From Rhizobium sp. J15 (lineage in GTDB: Bacteria; Pseudomonadota; Alphaproteobacteria; Rhizobiales; Rhizobiaceae): a DNA stretch of 64,000 nt. The stretch is taken from positions 1 to 64,000 of the forward strand of contig NZ_NWSX01000033.1 of assembly GCF_002531825.1 (NCBI RefSeq). The letters run 5' to 3'. Positions 50,520 through 59,163 of this stretch are shown piece after piece. Below the pieces are notes generated by a model. It saw nothing but the letters and a program-made list of their open reading frames with translations, was not told where the DNA came from and made no database searches. The translations under genes were made by a program, and so were the position numbers. How positions within the stretch are numbered: the stretch's first letter is position 1; every line of letters begins with the position of its first letter.

Positions 50520-51725
50520 ATGACATCAGCGATCCATGCTCCCGATCTCGACCGGTCTCCGCCGAAGGCCACCGGCAACGCCGTCAGCACGGGCGCGCTG
50601 CTCTCGATCATCGAATGGCTCTCCGGCGACGAATGCCACGCGCTCGACGAAGCGGGCCTGGTGTCCGGTCTCGGCCGCAGGCTTCAGGCGCTTGGCCTGC
50701 CGGTCGACCGGCTGACCCTGCATCTGATGACGTTGCATCCCGAGTTCATCGGCCGCACCATTGCCTGGGCGCCGGGCGAGCCGGTCGAGATCCATGATCG
50801 CGAACACGGCGCCCGCGTCGCGATCGCCAATACGCCGCTGCGCAAGGTCATGGACACCCGCGAACCGCTGGTCGTCGGCCTTGGCGAAAGCGTCCACGGC
50901 CGCTGGCAGCATATCGATGTCTTTGCCGATCGCGGCTTGATGCAGCTCGTCATCGCGCCGCTCTGCAATGGCGAAGGTCCGGTCAGCGCCGCCGTTTTCG
51001 GCACCAGGCGGCCGGGCGGCTTCACCGCTTCCGAGCGGCAGCTGATCGAACGCATCCTGCCGGCGCTGCGAAACACCAGCGAGTTGCGCACTCTTCGCCA
51101 GGTCGAACTCAGCCTCCTCGACACCTATATCGGCCCGCTGACGGCCAGCCGGATCCTGGCCGGCCGCATCCGCCAGGGCGAGATCGAATCCATGCAGGCC
51201 GCCCTGCTGCTCTGCGACCTGCGCGGCTTTACCGAGCTGTCGAACCGGCTGCCCGGCAGCACCGTGCTCGGTCTGCTCAATGCCTATTTCGACAGGATCG
51301 TGCCGGCGATCACCCGCGAGGGCGGCGAATTGCTGAAATTCATGGGTGACGCCGTCCTTGCCTTCTTCCCGGGTTACGATGCCGCCCATTCCTGCGGTGC
51401 CGCCCTGGCATCGGCCGGCGCCATCCTCGATGAGATCGATGATTTCCGATACGAAGGCGTCGGCGTGAAGGCCGGCATCGCGCTTCATTACGGCGAGGTC
51501 AGTTACGGCAACGTCGGCTCCGGCCGCCGCCTCGACTTCACTCTTATCGGCCGCGACGTCAATCTGGTCAGCCGCATCCAGACCGCCTGCAGCGAGCTCG
51601 GAGAGGCCCTGTTGATGTCGAACCCATTCCGCCAGGAGGCGGGGGAGGGAAACGCGGTCTCTGTCGGGGCACATCGGCTGAAGGGTTTTGCGGAGCCGGT
51701 GGAGCTGTTTACGATTGTGCGGTAG
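50520..51725 (+). CDS. Class III adenylate cyclase with N-terminal GAF-like domain
   Basis: A 401-residue cytosolic protein. The N-terminal half (about 30-210) has no close motif but reads like a GAF sensor. The cyclase domain (about 220-395) shows the metal-binding Asp in LLLCDLRGFTELSN, the substrate-selecting Lys in LLKFMGDAVLAFF, a second metal-binding Asp, the Asp in RRLDFTLIGRDVNLVSR and the Asn-Arg pair of the active site. It therefore should make cAMP from ATP. It lies 27 bases after the MFS transporter with an AAGGAGGAG site, so is in the same operon. Confidence 0.87.
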   Translation: MTSAIHAPDLDRSPPKATGNAVSTGALLSIIEWLSGDECHALDEAGLVSGLGRRLQALGLPVDRLTLHLMTLHPEFIGRTIAWAPGEPVEIHDREHGARVAIANTPLRKVMDTREPLVVGLGESVHGRWQHIDVFADRGLMQLVIAPLCNGEGPVSAAVFGTRRPGGFTASERQLIERILPALRNTSELRTLRQVELSLLDTYIGPLTASRILAGRIRQGEIESMQAALLLCDLRGFTELSNRLPGSTVLGLLNAYFDRIVPAITREGGELLKFMGDAVLAFFPGYDAAHSCGAALASAGAILDEIDDFRYEGVGVKAGIALHYGEVSYGNVGSGRRLDFTLIGRDVNLVSRIQTACSELGEALLMSNPFRQEAGEGNAVSVGAHRLKGFAEPVELFTIVR

Positions 51726-51850
51726 GCGTGCTGCGGACCGGCCTGCCGACAGAAGATAGACGGGTTGCCCGATGAACAGGGTACCACACGTCTTTCTTTC
51801 CCCTATCTTCGCCGAGGTTATCCATAGACTTCACAATGAGGAAAAGACCC

Positions 51851-52684
51851 ATGACCGTGCTGTCCGACGAACAAGGCGAGATCATCCGCGAACTGGGCGT
51901 TGCCGCCGAGATCGATCCTGAGCACGAGATCGACCGCCGCACCGCTTTTCTCAAGGATTACCTCGTTGCGTCGGGCATGCGCAGCTATGTCCTCGGCATC
52001 AGCGGCGGCGTCGATTCGCTGACGGCGGCCCTGCTGGCCCAGAAGGCCGTGCGCGAGCTGCGTGACAGCGGCCATACGGCGGAATTCATTGCCGTGCGGC
52101 TTCCCTACGGTGTCCAGGCGGACGAGGCCGATGCGGAGAGGGCTCTGGAAACGATCGGCGCGGACCGCAATATGGTGGTGAATATCAAGGCGGCCGCCGA
52201 TGCGATGCTTGCCGCCGCTCAGGGCGGCGGCCTTGCCTTTGCCGATGCCGGCCGGCAGGATTTCATCCTCGGCAACATCAAGGCCCGCCAGCGCATGATC
52301 GCCCAGTTCGCCCTTGCCGGCGCGCTTGGCGGCCTCGTTATCGGCACGGATCATGCGGCCGAGGCGGTCATGGGCTTCTTCACCAAGTTCGGCGACGGCG
52401 CCGCCGATATCTTGCCGCTCGCCGGTCTCAACAAGCGCCGCGTCCGCCTCTTGGCAAAGCGACTTGGCGCACCTGACGAGCTGGTCTTCAAAGTCCCGAC
52501 CGCCGATCTCGAGGACCAGCGGCCGCTACGCCCCGACGAGGAGGCCTATGGCGTCACCTATGACGAGATCGACGATTTCCTCGAAGGCAAGCCGGTCGGC
52601 GAGATCTCCCGCCGCCGGATTCTTGCCGCCTATCGCGCGACTGCCCACAAGCGCGCTTTGCCGGTCGCCGTGAACGCTCTCTGA
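51851..52684 (+). CDS. nadE: Ammonia-dependent NAD synthetase
   Basis: A 277-residue enzyme of the NH3-dependent type (no glutaminase domain). The PP-loop is LGISGGVDSLTAAL (near 48). DFILGNIKARQRM, GTDHAAEAVMGFFTKFGDG and PLRPDEEAYGVTYDEID are family segments. It converts deamido-NAD to NAD with ammonia and ATP. ATG 51851 is preceded by AGGAAAAG; a second ATG at 51836 is in frame. Single gene after the efflux operon. Confidence 0.92.
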   Translation: MTVLSDEQGEIIRELGVAAEIDPEHEIDRRTAFLKDYLVASGMRSYVLGISGGVDSLTAALLAQKAVRELRDSGHTAEFIAVRLPYGVQADEADAERALETIGADRNMVVNIKAAADAMLAAAQGGGLAFADAGRQDFILGNIKARQRMIAQFALAGALGGLVIGTDHAAEAVMGFFTKFGDGAADILPLAGLNKRRVRLLAKRLGAPDELVFKVPTADLEDQRPLRPDEEAYGVTYDEIDDFLEGKPVGEISRRRILAAYRATAHKRALPVAVNAL

Positions 52685-52720
52685 CGGTCGTCTGTCCTGC
52701 ATGCGCCGGTTTCATCGTCC

Positions 52721-53953
52721 TCAGGCGGCTGCGGTTTCCGTTTCCCTCGGCCGCACCAGCCACGCATAGGCAGCGCCGGCGAGAAGCAGAACCGAGGTGC
52801 CGAGGAAGACCGCCTGCATGCCAATATGCCCGCCGATGAAGCCGCCGAGGATGGGGCCGGCCACCTGGCCGACATATTGCGAGGAGATGGAAAGACCGAG
52901 AATGCTGCCGGCGGCGCTATCGGGCACGCTGTGGCGGATGACGGCCGCGATGCAGGGCAGGAGCCCGCCGAGTGCTGCGCCCATCAGGAAACGCAGGAGG
53001 ATGAGCTGCCAGGAGCTGGTGACGAAGGCCTGCGGGATCAGCAGCAGCCCGGCGATGGCGAGCGCGCCTGCGATGACCGGCCAATGGCCGATCCGGTCGG
53101 CAAGTTTTCCGAGCCATGAGGCGGAAAGGATGCTGCCGAGCGCTGCGGCTGACATGACGAGACCCGAAATCATCGTCACCCGGCTTTGCTCAGGCACGAT
53201 CTGCGCGACATAGACGGTGATGATCGGCTCGATCGACATGTTGGCGAACATCAGCAGCATGCCGGTCGCCAGCATGGCGATGACAGGCCGCTTGTCGGCA
53301 ACGGATTTCCAGCCGCCGCTTGCCTTTGCGGCCTGCTTGCGGGCCGGTGACTTCTCCTCCTTGATCAGAAAGGCCGTCGCGAGAAAAGCGAGGAAGATCA
53401 TGCCGCCGGCGGCGAGAAACGTGCCGCGGATACCGATGATCTCAGGCAGCGCCCCACCGACCAGCGGCCCGACGAGATTGCCGGCCATGATGCCGGACGA
53501 GAGAACACCGAGCGCCCAGGCGGAGCGATCCTTCGGCGTCTGCGTCGCCACCAGCACCATCGAGCCGGAGGAGTAACCCCCGGCAAGCCCGACGAAGAGG
53601 CGCAGCGCCACCAGCTGCCAGACATTGCCGGCCATGCCCATCAGCGAGATCGCCAGGGTCATGCCGAGGCTCGCGCGCACCAGCATCAGCTTGCGGCCGT
53701 AGATGTCGCCGAGCCGCCCCCAGAGCGGCGCGACGAGAGCTGCGGCGAAGAACGTGGCGCCATAGGCGATGCCCGACCACTGCACGATCGCGGCATGGTC
53801 GCTGACGCCGAGCTCTTCGACATAGAGCGGCAGGAAGGGCAGCAGCAGCGTCATCGCCACGATCGTCGTGAAGGAGCCGATCAGCGAGATGGCGAGATTG
53901 CGCTTCCAGTAGATCGAACCAGGCCTTGCGGCGTCCCATTGCGTGTCTGTCAT
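52721..53953 (-). CDS. MFS transporter (MdtG/DHA1-like)
   Basis: A 410-residue, 12-helix MFS protein with WSGIAYGATFFAAALVAPLWGRLGDIYGRK (motif A in the second loop, GRLGDIYGRK) and LRLFVGLAGGYSSGSMVLV. It resembles the MdtG-type drug/proton antiporters. Substrate unknown. Start at 53953 with GGCAGGGA ahead. It diverges from the NTF2-like gene; the palindrome at 54028 lies between them. Confidence 0.84.
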   Translation of the reverse strand: MTDTQWDAARPGSIYWKRNLAISLIGSFTTIVAMTLLLPFLPLYVEELGVSDHAAIVQWSGIAYGATFFAAALVAPLWGRLGDIYGRKLMLVRASLGMTLAISLMGMAGNVWQLVALRLFVGLAGGYSSGSMVLVATQTPKDRSAWALGVLSSGIMAGNLVGPLVGGALPEIIGIRGTFLAAGGMIFLAFLATAFLIKEEKSPARKQAAKASGGWKSVADKRPVIAMLATGMLLMFANMSIEPIITVYVAQIVPEQSRVTMISGLVMSAAALGSILSASWLGKLADRIGHWPVIAGALAIAGLLLIPQAFVTSSWQLILLRFLMGAALGGLLPCIAAVIRHSVPDSAAGSILGLSISSQYVGQVAGPILGGFIGGHIGMQAVFLGTSVLLLAGAAYAWLVRPRETETAAA

Positions 53954-54027
53954 TCCCTGCCTCGGCATCGAACTTGCAGCGCAGTTGCACCGCAACCTGG
54001 ATCATCTCAAATAAAAGTGCTAGAACA

Positions 54028-54054
54028 TAACCGATTGCGACGCGCAATCGGTTA
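54028..54054. promoter_or_regulatory. 27-base near-perfect palindrome between divergent genes
   Basis: TAACCGATTGCG-ACG-CGCAATCGGTTA, 12-base perfect arms. It ends four bases before the Shine-Dalgarno (GGAGG) of the TTG-start gene at 54071 and lies 75 bases upstream of the MFS start. A TetR-type operator is the simplest reading; no regulator gene is adjacent. Confidence 0.7.
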
Positions 54055-54070
54055 ATCGGAGGACATCGCC

Positions 54071-54415
54071 TTGAACGCCATGGACTCATCTCGCGAGCGG
54101 ACCGTCCGCGATCTTTACGCCGCCTATCTCGGCGACCGCAAGGAGATCGTCGGGGCCATGCTGACCGAAGACTTCACTTTCTCCAGTCCGCGCGACGACC
54201 ATATCGACCGGGCTGCCTATTTCGACCGTTGCTGGCCGAAGGAGCCGCTCTTCCGCGATATCGTGATCGAGTTCCTGGCGGTTGGCGGTGATGAGGCGGT
54301 GGTCCGCTACCGGGCCGAGAAACTCGACGGCGGCAGTTTCCACAACATGGAGAGCTTTCATTTCCGCGGCGAGAAGATCGCGTCCGTCGAGGTCTATTTC
54401 GGCCGGAATCTGTAA
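54071..54415 (+). CDS. NTF2-like/SnoaL-like small protein with TTG start
   Basis: A 114-residue alpha/beta cone-fold protein of the NTF2/SnoaL type (ERTVRDLYAAYLGDR at the start, VVRYRAEKLDG and HFRGEKIASVEVYFG at the end). It may bind or isomerise a small hydrophobic ligand. TTG 54071 has GGAGG with eight bases spacing, better than the ATG at 54080. It diverges from the MFS gene over the palindrome above. Confidence 0.78.
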   Translation: MNAMDSSRERTVRDLYAAYLGDRKEIVGAMLTEDFTFSSPRDDHIDRAAYFDRCWPKEPLFRDIVIEFLAVGGDEAVVRYRAEKLDGGSFHNMESFHFRGEKIASVEVYFGRNL

Positions 54416-54436
54416 CCCGGCCAAGGCGGCCACGCG

Positions 54437-55168
54437 TTACAGGAGCCGTATCGCCGAGGTCGCGATGATGATCATCGAAACCGCCACCATCAGCGGCCGC
54501 ACCGGCAGCCGTTTGACCAGGATGGCGCCGAAGGGGGCGGCTATGACGCCGCCGATGATGAGGCCGATCGCCGAATTGAGTTCCGACCAGCCGAGGGTCA
54601 CGACGAAGGTCACGGAAATCGTCAGCGTCACCGCGAATTCGGTGAAATTGGTCGAACCGATCACCCGCTTCAGATCGTGGCCGCGGCCGACGAGCGTGCT
54701 GGTGACGATCGGGCCCCATCCGCCGCCGCCGATCGCATCGAGCACGCCGCCGCAAAGCCCGACGGGCGGCACGGCCCAGTCGCGCACCTCGCGCTGCAGC
54801 GGCGGCCGGAAGGCCTTGTAGAGGATCAGCAGGCCGATGGCGATGAGATAGGCCGACACGTAGGGTTCGATCGTCTTGCCGTCGATATTGACGAGCAGAT
54901 AGGCGCCGATCGCTCCGCCGATCATGCCGGCCGGCGCAAGCCGCGCCACCAGCCGCCAGTCGACGTTGCGATGATAGGCATGCGAGAGGCCCGAGGCGGC
55001 GGTCGTGAACATTTCCGTCACATGGGTCATGGCGCTGGCATTGGCGGCCGGCACGCCGAAGGCAAGAAGACTGGTCGTCGACAGCACGCCGAAGGCCATG
55101 CCGAGTGCGCCGTCGACGATCTGTGCGCAGAAACCCACGGCGATGAAGAAGAAGAAATCCGATGTCAT
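54437..55168 (-). CDS. TauE/SafE-family anion exporter
   Basis: A 243-residue membrane protein with about eight helices and the family repeats (DGALGMAFGVLSTTSLLAFG and GGVLDAIGGGGWGPIVTSTL). TauE/SafE proteins transport sulfite, taurine-derived or other sulfur/organic acids. Substrate unknown. Convergent with the NTF2-like gene over 21 bases. Start follows GAGGGGA. Confidence 0.87.
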   Translation of the reverse strand: MTSDFFFFIAVGFCAQIVDGALGMAFGVLSTTSLLAFGVPAANASAMTHVTEMFTTAASGLSHAYHRNVDWRLVARLAPAGMIGGAIGAYLLVNIDGKTIEPYVSAYLIAIGLLILYKAFRPPLQREVRDWAVPPVGLCGGVLDAIGGGGWGPIVTSTLVGRGHDLKRVIGSTNFTEFAVTLTISVTFVVTLGWSELNSAIGLIIGGVIAAPFGAILVKRLPVRPLMVAVSMIIIATSAIRLL

Positions 55169-55229
55169 ACAGTCCCCTCGGACGAACGGTACCACCAGAA
55201 CATGCGACGCGGGAAGAGAAGTTTCGGTC

Positions 55230-55883
55230 TCAGGCGGCAAATCCGCGCTGCTTCAGCCGGACGATCTTGAAGAAGCCGTTCGGAAAGACCGGCAGGATAT
55301 CGGCAGCGGCAAAATCGCCGCGGCGTTCGGCCCACGCAAGGATGCGGTGGATGCGAAAGGCGGAGGACCAGCCGATATGGCGCACCAGCGGCGCCACCGC
55401 CGCCTCGATCCTGCCCTGCAGGCCGGCGCCGTCGCCGAGCTTGCTTGCAAGAATGATCTCGCCGCCCGGCCGCAGCACCCTTGCGCATTCGTCGAGCGCC
55501 CGCTCGGGGTCGGGGATGAGGGTGATGACGAAAGGCAGGCAGACCGCATCGAAGGACCGGTCGGCAAAGGCGAGCGCATGTGCGTCCATCACCTCCAGCG
55601 CCTGCACATGCTGCAGGTTTTCACGTCTGGCTTTTTCGCGGGCGCGGGCGATCATGTGTTCGGAAATGTCGATGCCGGTCACCCGGCAACGGCTGGGATA
55701 GTGCCCGAGCGTCAGGCCGGTGCCGACGCCGATTTCCAGAATATCGGTGCCGGCCGCAGCGGCAAGCGCGGCAAGCTTGCGGTGGCCATCGCGCAATATG
55801 CCGCGATAGACGCGGTCATAGACTGGTGCCCAGCGCTGATAGATTTTCTGCTGATCTTCCGCGCTGTTGCGAAGCTCTGGCAT
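55230..55883 (-). CDS. SAM methyltransferase, probable phospholipid N-methyltransferase (Rhodobacter-type PmtA-like)
   Basis: A 217-residue class I methyltransferase. It opens YQRWAPVYDRVYRG, has the SAM motif ILEIGVGTGLTLGHYP and TGIDISEHMIARAREKA, and LDECARVLRPGGEIILASK. This layout resembles the Rhodobacter-type PmtA enzymes that methylate phosphatidylethanolamine towards phosphatidylcholine; a UbiE-like role is the main alternative. Phosphatidylcholine is important in rhizobia. It stands 61 bases after the TauE gene, in the same direction. Confidence 0.75.
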   Translation of the reverse strand: MPELRNSAEDQQKIYQRWAPVYDRVYRGILRDGHRKLAALAAAAGTDILEIGVGTGLTLGHYPSRCRVTGIDISEHMIARAREKARRENLQHVQALEVMDAHALAFADRSFDAVCLPFVITLIPDPERALDECARVLRPGGEIILASKLGDGAGLQGRIEAAVAPLVRHIGWSSAFRIHRILAWAERRGDFAAADILPVFPNGFFKIVRLKQRGFAA

Positions 55884-56077
55884 CCGGCACCTCCCTACCG
55901 CATAACCTCGAAAGTCCGAATCGGTGCCCGGAAAAGATTACGCGCCATTTCAAAATTAGAGCGCCTCGTGCATCCCGCCACAACGCCCGGCGTTATAAAC
56001 CCAATCTTCAACTCCCAAGAGTGTGTTCGGGTTCCGTCAGGATATGGCGAGGGGCACCAAACCGGCGCTGCGGCCGC

Positions 56078-56404
56078 CTATTTCTCCGGCGTGAGCCCGA
56101 GCTTCCCGGCGTCCAGCTCGCTGCCGATCTCGACGGTCTTTTTTTGCTTGTCGTAGACGCAGATCTGGGCGACCAGCCCCTTGGCGCCTTTCGGCTTGCC
56201 GGTCAGCACGGCGAGCCCGTAATGGGAAGTGCCGAAAGGATCGACGGCAGCGACGGGCTTCTCGATTGCGACCGCCGCCTTCTTGCATTTGGCTTCCACA
56301 TCGGCGGCAAGCTGCTGCCAGGCCTCGTCGGAGGAGGCGTGCGCGGCGCCGGCAGCGGAAAGAAGCGCGGCCGCGGCCAGAAGCTGGATTATATTCCTGT
56401 TCAT
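56078..56404 (-). CDS. Secreted hypothetical protein
   Basis: A 108-residue protein with a signal peptide (MNRNIIQLLAAAALLSAAGAAHA, cleaved near residue 23). The mature part has a cysteine in AKCKKAAVAIEK and one in AQICVYDKQ, which may pair, and a Lys-rich end. No family is recognised. It is a single gene between the methyltransferase and sod. Confidence 0.65.
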   Translation of the reverse strand: MNRNIIQLLAAAALLSAAGAAHASSDEAWQQLAADVEAKCKKAAVAIEKPVAAVDPFGTSHYGLAVLTGKPKGAKGLVAQICVYDKQKKTVEIGSELDAGKLGLTPEK

Positions 56405-56617
56405 CTCGGTTCTCCGTTGCTGTGGGCCGCTGGCAAAGCCATTTTCGCGGCGGGTATGTCAGGCGATTTGCAGGCGCGATTCCAGCCCTACAACTGAGGC
56501 AAATTTTCCTCCGGCCGATCGTTTTTTGATATTTCGCCGGTTGCCTCTCCCACGTTCCCCTCCTATGTTCCGGCTCACCTGCCGATGACGCAATCTATTG
56601 CCAAGAGGAGATCTGAC

Positions 56618-57220
56618 ATGGCTTTCGAATTGCCTGAACTTCCCTATGATTACGAAGCGCTTGCTCCCTTCATGTCGAAGGAAACGCTGGAGTTTCACCA
56701 CGACAAACACCATAAGGCCTATGTCGACAACGGCAACAAGCTCGCCGCCGAAGCCGGCCTTTCGGATCTCTCGCTCGAAGACGTCGTGAAGAAGTCCTTC
56801 GGCACCAATGCCGGCCTCTTCAACAATGCCGCCCAGCACTACAACCACATCCATTTCTGGAAGTGGATGAAGAAGGGCGGCGGCGGCAACAAGCTGCCCG
56901 GCAAGCTCGAAGCAGCCTTCACCTCCGATCTCGGCGGCTACGACAAGTTCAAGGCCGATTTCGCCAATGCCGGCGCCACCCAGTTCGGCTCCGGCTGGGC
57001 CTGGGTTTCCGTGAAGAACGGCAAGCTCGAAATCTCCAAGACCCCGAACGGCGAAAACCCGCTCGTCCACGGCGCCACCCCGATCCTCGGCGTCGACGTG
57101 TGGGAACACTCCTATTACATCGACTATCGCAACGCCCGCCCGAAATATCTCGAAGCCTTCATCGATAGCCTGATCAACTGGGACTACGTCCTGGAACGCT
57201 ACGAAGAAGCCACGAAGTAA
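56618..57220 (+). CDS. Iron/manganese superoxide dismutase
   Basis: A 200-residue Fe/Mn SOD. Metal ligands are in LEFHHDKHHKAY (His), QHYNHIHFWKWMK (His), and ILGVDVWEHSYYIDYRNARP (Asp and His). It is the cytoplasmic enzyme that dismutates superoxide. The match to rhizobial SodA/SodB-type sequences is close, but whether it uses iron or manganese cannot be told. AGAGGAGA lies ahead of the ATG. A good terminator follows. Confidence 0.95.
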   Translation: MAFELPELPYDYEALAPFMSKETLEFHHDKHHKAYVDNGNKLAAEAGLSDLSLEDVVKKSFGTNAGLFNNAAQHYNHIHFWKWMKKGGGGNKLPGKLEAAFTSDLGGYDKFKADFANAGATQFGSGWAWVSVKNGKLEISKTPNGENPLVHGATPILGVDVWEHSYYIDYRNARPKYLEAFIDSLINWDYVLERYEEATK

Positions 57221-57242
57221 GCGGCATCTGCTTTTAGTTCTG

Positions 57243-57278
57243 CACCCGGCGCCCAAACGCCGGGTGTTTCGTTTTTTT
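57243..57278 (+). terminator. Rho-independent terminator after sod
   Basis: CACCCGGCG-CCCAAA-CGCCGGGTG, nine pairs, followed by TTTCGTTTTTTT. Confidence 0.88.
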
Positions 57279-57395
57279 GCACCAGTCGCGAAATCTTTAA
57301 GTTTTGAGCGTCCGAAAATCGATGATCCGATACGCGCGAACTTCCGCCTTTGGTGACAGCTGTGCTCCTGTTTCACCTTTCCACATGGCTTTGTT

Positions 57396-58097
57396 ATGCC
57401 TCTGTCGTATCCTCAACGGATGAAGCAGCTTCCATTCAAGCCCGAAGCCGTCCTGTTCGATATGGACGGCCTAATTTTCGATACCGAAGCATTGTATCGG
57501 GACGCGGTTATCAAGGCCGCTGAGGAAAAAGGGTTTAACATCCCAGTGTCCGTCTATCTGGAAACGATTGGATTACCCAGCACGTCGGCCAGAGCGCTTT
57601 TGGCCATGCATATTGGCGGAGAACTTCCCATTGAGGACTTGTGGAAACAGGCCTCAGATCTGTTCCGGACGATGGTCGCAACAGAGCTACGCCTCAAGCC
57701 TGGGGTCATTGAAATTTTGGACTGGCTGGAAGAAACTCAACTTCCGTGGGCTATCGTCACTTCCTCAGACCATGACACAGTGCTTAGCCATCTGCTTGCG
57801 GTGAATCTGAAGGATCGCTTCATGCACATTATTGCCCACGGAGATTATACCGCAGCGAAGCCTCATCCAGAGCCGTATCTGAAAGCCGCAAGCCGGTTAA
57901 GGGTGAACCCGAGCCGGTGTGTTGCACTCGAGGATTCTTGTAGCGGCGTTCTTTCGGCGTCTCGTGCCGGTCTGATGACCATAATGGTGCCCGACCTCGT
58001 TCAGCCAACGCTGGATATTCAAAGTCTTTGCGCATATGTCGCACCAAATTTACACGATGTTCTTGCTGTCTTGATCGATAGGCTCCAGGCAAAATGA
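57396..58097 (+). CDS. HAD-superfamily hydrolase, lower GC than neighbours
   Basis: A 233-residue beta-phosphoglucomutase-like HAD phosphatase. The nucleophile is in VLFDMDGLIFDTEALY, motif II is VTSSDHD, the motif III lysine is in AAKPHPEPYLKAAS, and motif IV is ALEDSCSGVLSA. It should dephosphorylate a small sugar or nucleotide phosphate. The codon choice is more AT-rich than the flanking genes (for example TTGGATTACCCAGC). The start is uncertain: ATG 57396 or the later ATG at 57420 (MKQLPFKPEAVLF). Confidence 0.8.
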   Translation: MPLSYPQRMKQLPFKPEAVLFDMDGLIFDTEALYRDAVIKAAEEKGFNIPVSVYLETIGLPSTSARALLAMHIGGELPIEDLWKQASDLFRTMVATELRLKPGVIEILDWLEETQLPWAIVTSSDHDTVLSHLLAVNLKDRFMHIIAHGDYTAAKPHPEPYLKAASRLRVNPSRCVALEDSCSGVLSASRAGLMTIMVPDLVQPTLDIQSLCAYVAPNLHDVLAVLIDRLQAK

Positions 58098-58206
58098 GCA
58101 CGTCGGATCCATCATCAACACTCGGGAATCTCGGCAGCTGACGCAGTTCGATCATGCGTTGGGACACCGTCACATCCCTGTCACCGGCCGCTCCTAATCA
58201 CGTCCC

Positions 58207-59052
58207 ATGTCTTCTTCTACTCTTCCCCTGTTCCGCTTCGGTATCATCGCCGACCCGCAATATGCGGCGATCGCGCCGCATGCGGCCATGGACCGCCATT
58301 ACGCCAACAGCCTCGCCAAGGTCGCCGAAGCGATCGAGGTCTTCAACGGCTGCGAATTGAGTTTCGTCATGACGCTCGGCGATGTCATCGACCGCAGCTT
58401 CGCGAGCTTCGACGATATTCTTCCGGTCTATGCAAAGCTGAGACACGAGGCGCTGTTCCTGCTCGGCAATCACGATTTCTCGGTTTCCGCGGGGCATCTC
58501 TCCGAAGTCGCTGCGCGCCTGGGCATGCCGTCGCCCTACTACAGCTTCTCGCGTCATGGCTGGCGCTTCGTCGTGCTCGACGGCAACGAGGTCAGCATCT
58601 TCGCCCCGCCCGAAGGCCATCACCACCGCGCCCTTGCCGCGCAGATGCTGGCGGAGCTGCAGGCCAAGGGCGCCCGCAATGCCCACCGCTGGAACGCGGC
58701 GCTGAGCGACGAGCAGTTCGCCTGGCTCGGCGATCAGATCGCAAGCGCGGCGGCGGCCGGCGAAAAGGTGATCGTCATGAATCACTATCCGGTCCATCCG
58801 CCCGGCGAGCACGGCATGTGGGACAGCGAGCGCATCGTCGCGTTGCTCGCCTCGCAGGGCAATGTCGTCGCCTATCTCAACGGCCATGACCATGTCGGCA
58901 ATTATGGCGTGGCCGGCGCTTGTCACTTCGTCAATTTCAAGGGCGTGGTCGACACCGAGACGCAAAACACTTTCGCGATCGTCGAAGTCCATGCCGACCG
59001 CATCGAAATCCGCGGCTTCGGCCGTGAGGAGAGCCGGACGCTGCCTTACTAA
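58207..59052 (+). CDS. Metallophosphoesterase, ADP-ribose/CDP-alcohol diphosphatase-like
   Basis: A 281-residue calcineurin-like enzyme. Metal motifs are FGIIADPQY (Asp), MTLGDVIDR, LLGNHDFSV (Asn-His), MNHYPVHPP and YLNGHDHVGN. Sequence style and length resemble the manganese-dependent ADP-ribose/CDP-alcohol diphosphatases, but cyclic-nucleotide or other diesters are possible substrates. No signal peptide, so cytoplasmic. Single gene, followed by repeats. Confidence 0.85.
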   Translation: MSSSTLPLFRFGIIADPQYAAIAPHAAMDRHYANSLAKVAEAIEVFNGCELSFVMTLGDVIDRSFASFDDILPVYAKLRHEALFLLGNHDFSVSAGHLSEVAARLGMPSPYYSFSRHGWRFVVLDGNEVSIFAPPEGHHHRALAAQMLAELQAKGARNAHRWNAALSDEQFAWLGDQIASAAAAGEKVIVMNHYPVHPPGEHGMWDSERIVALLASQGNVVAYLNGHDHVGNYGVAGACHFVNFKGVVDTETQNTFAIVEVHADRIEIRGFGREESRTLPY

Positions 59053-59160
59053 AGCGTGTCAGGCAAAAGTGTGCGCGGTTTTGCGATAACGACACGCGTA
59101 AAAAGACAAAGACTTAAAGCGCGGCTAGCGAATCTGAAAGATTGCGACGCGCTTTAAGCC
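59053..59160. repeat. RIME-like intergenic repeat
   Basis: AAGTGTGCGCGGTTTTGCGATAACGACACGCG followed by an A-rich stretch and ending GCGACGCGCTTTAA. It is related to the elements at 5142 and 60648. It lies between two converging genes. Confidence 0.7.
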
Positions 59161-59163
59161 GCA

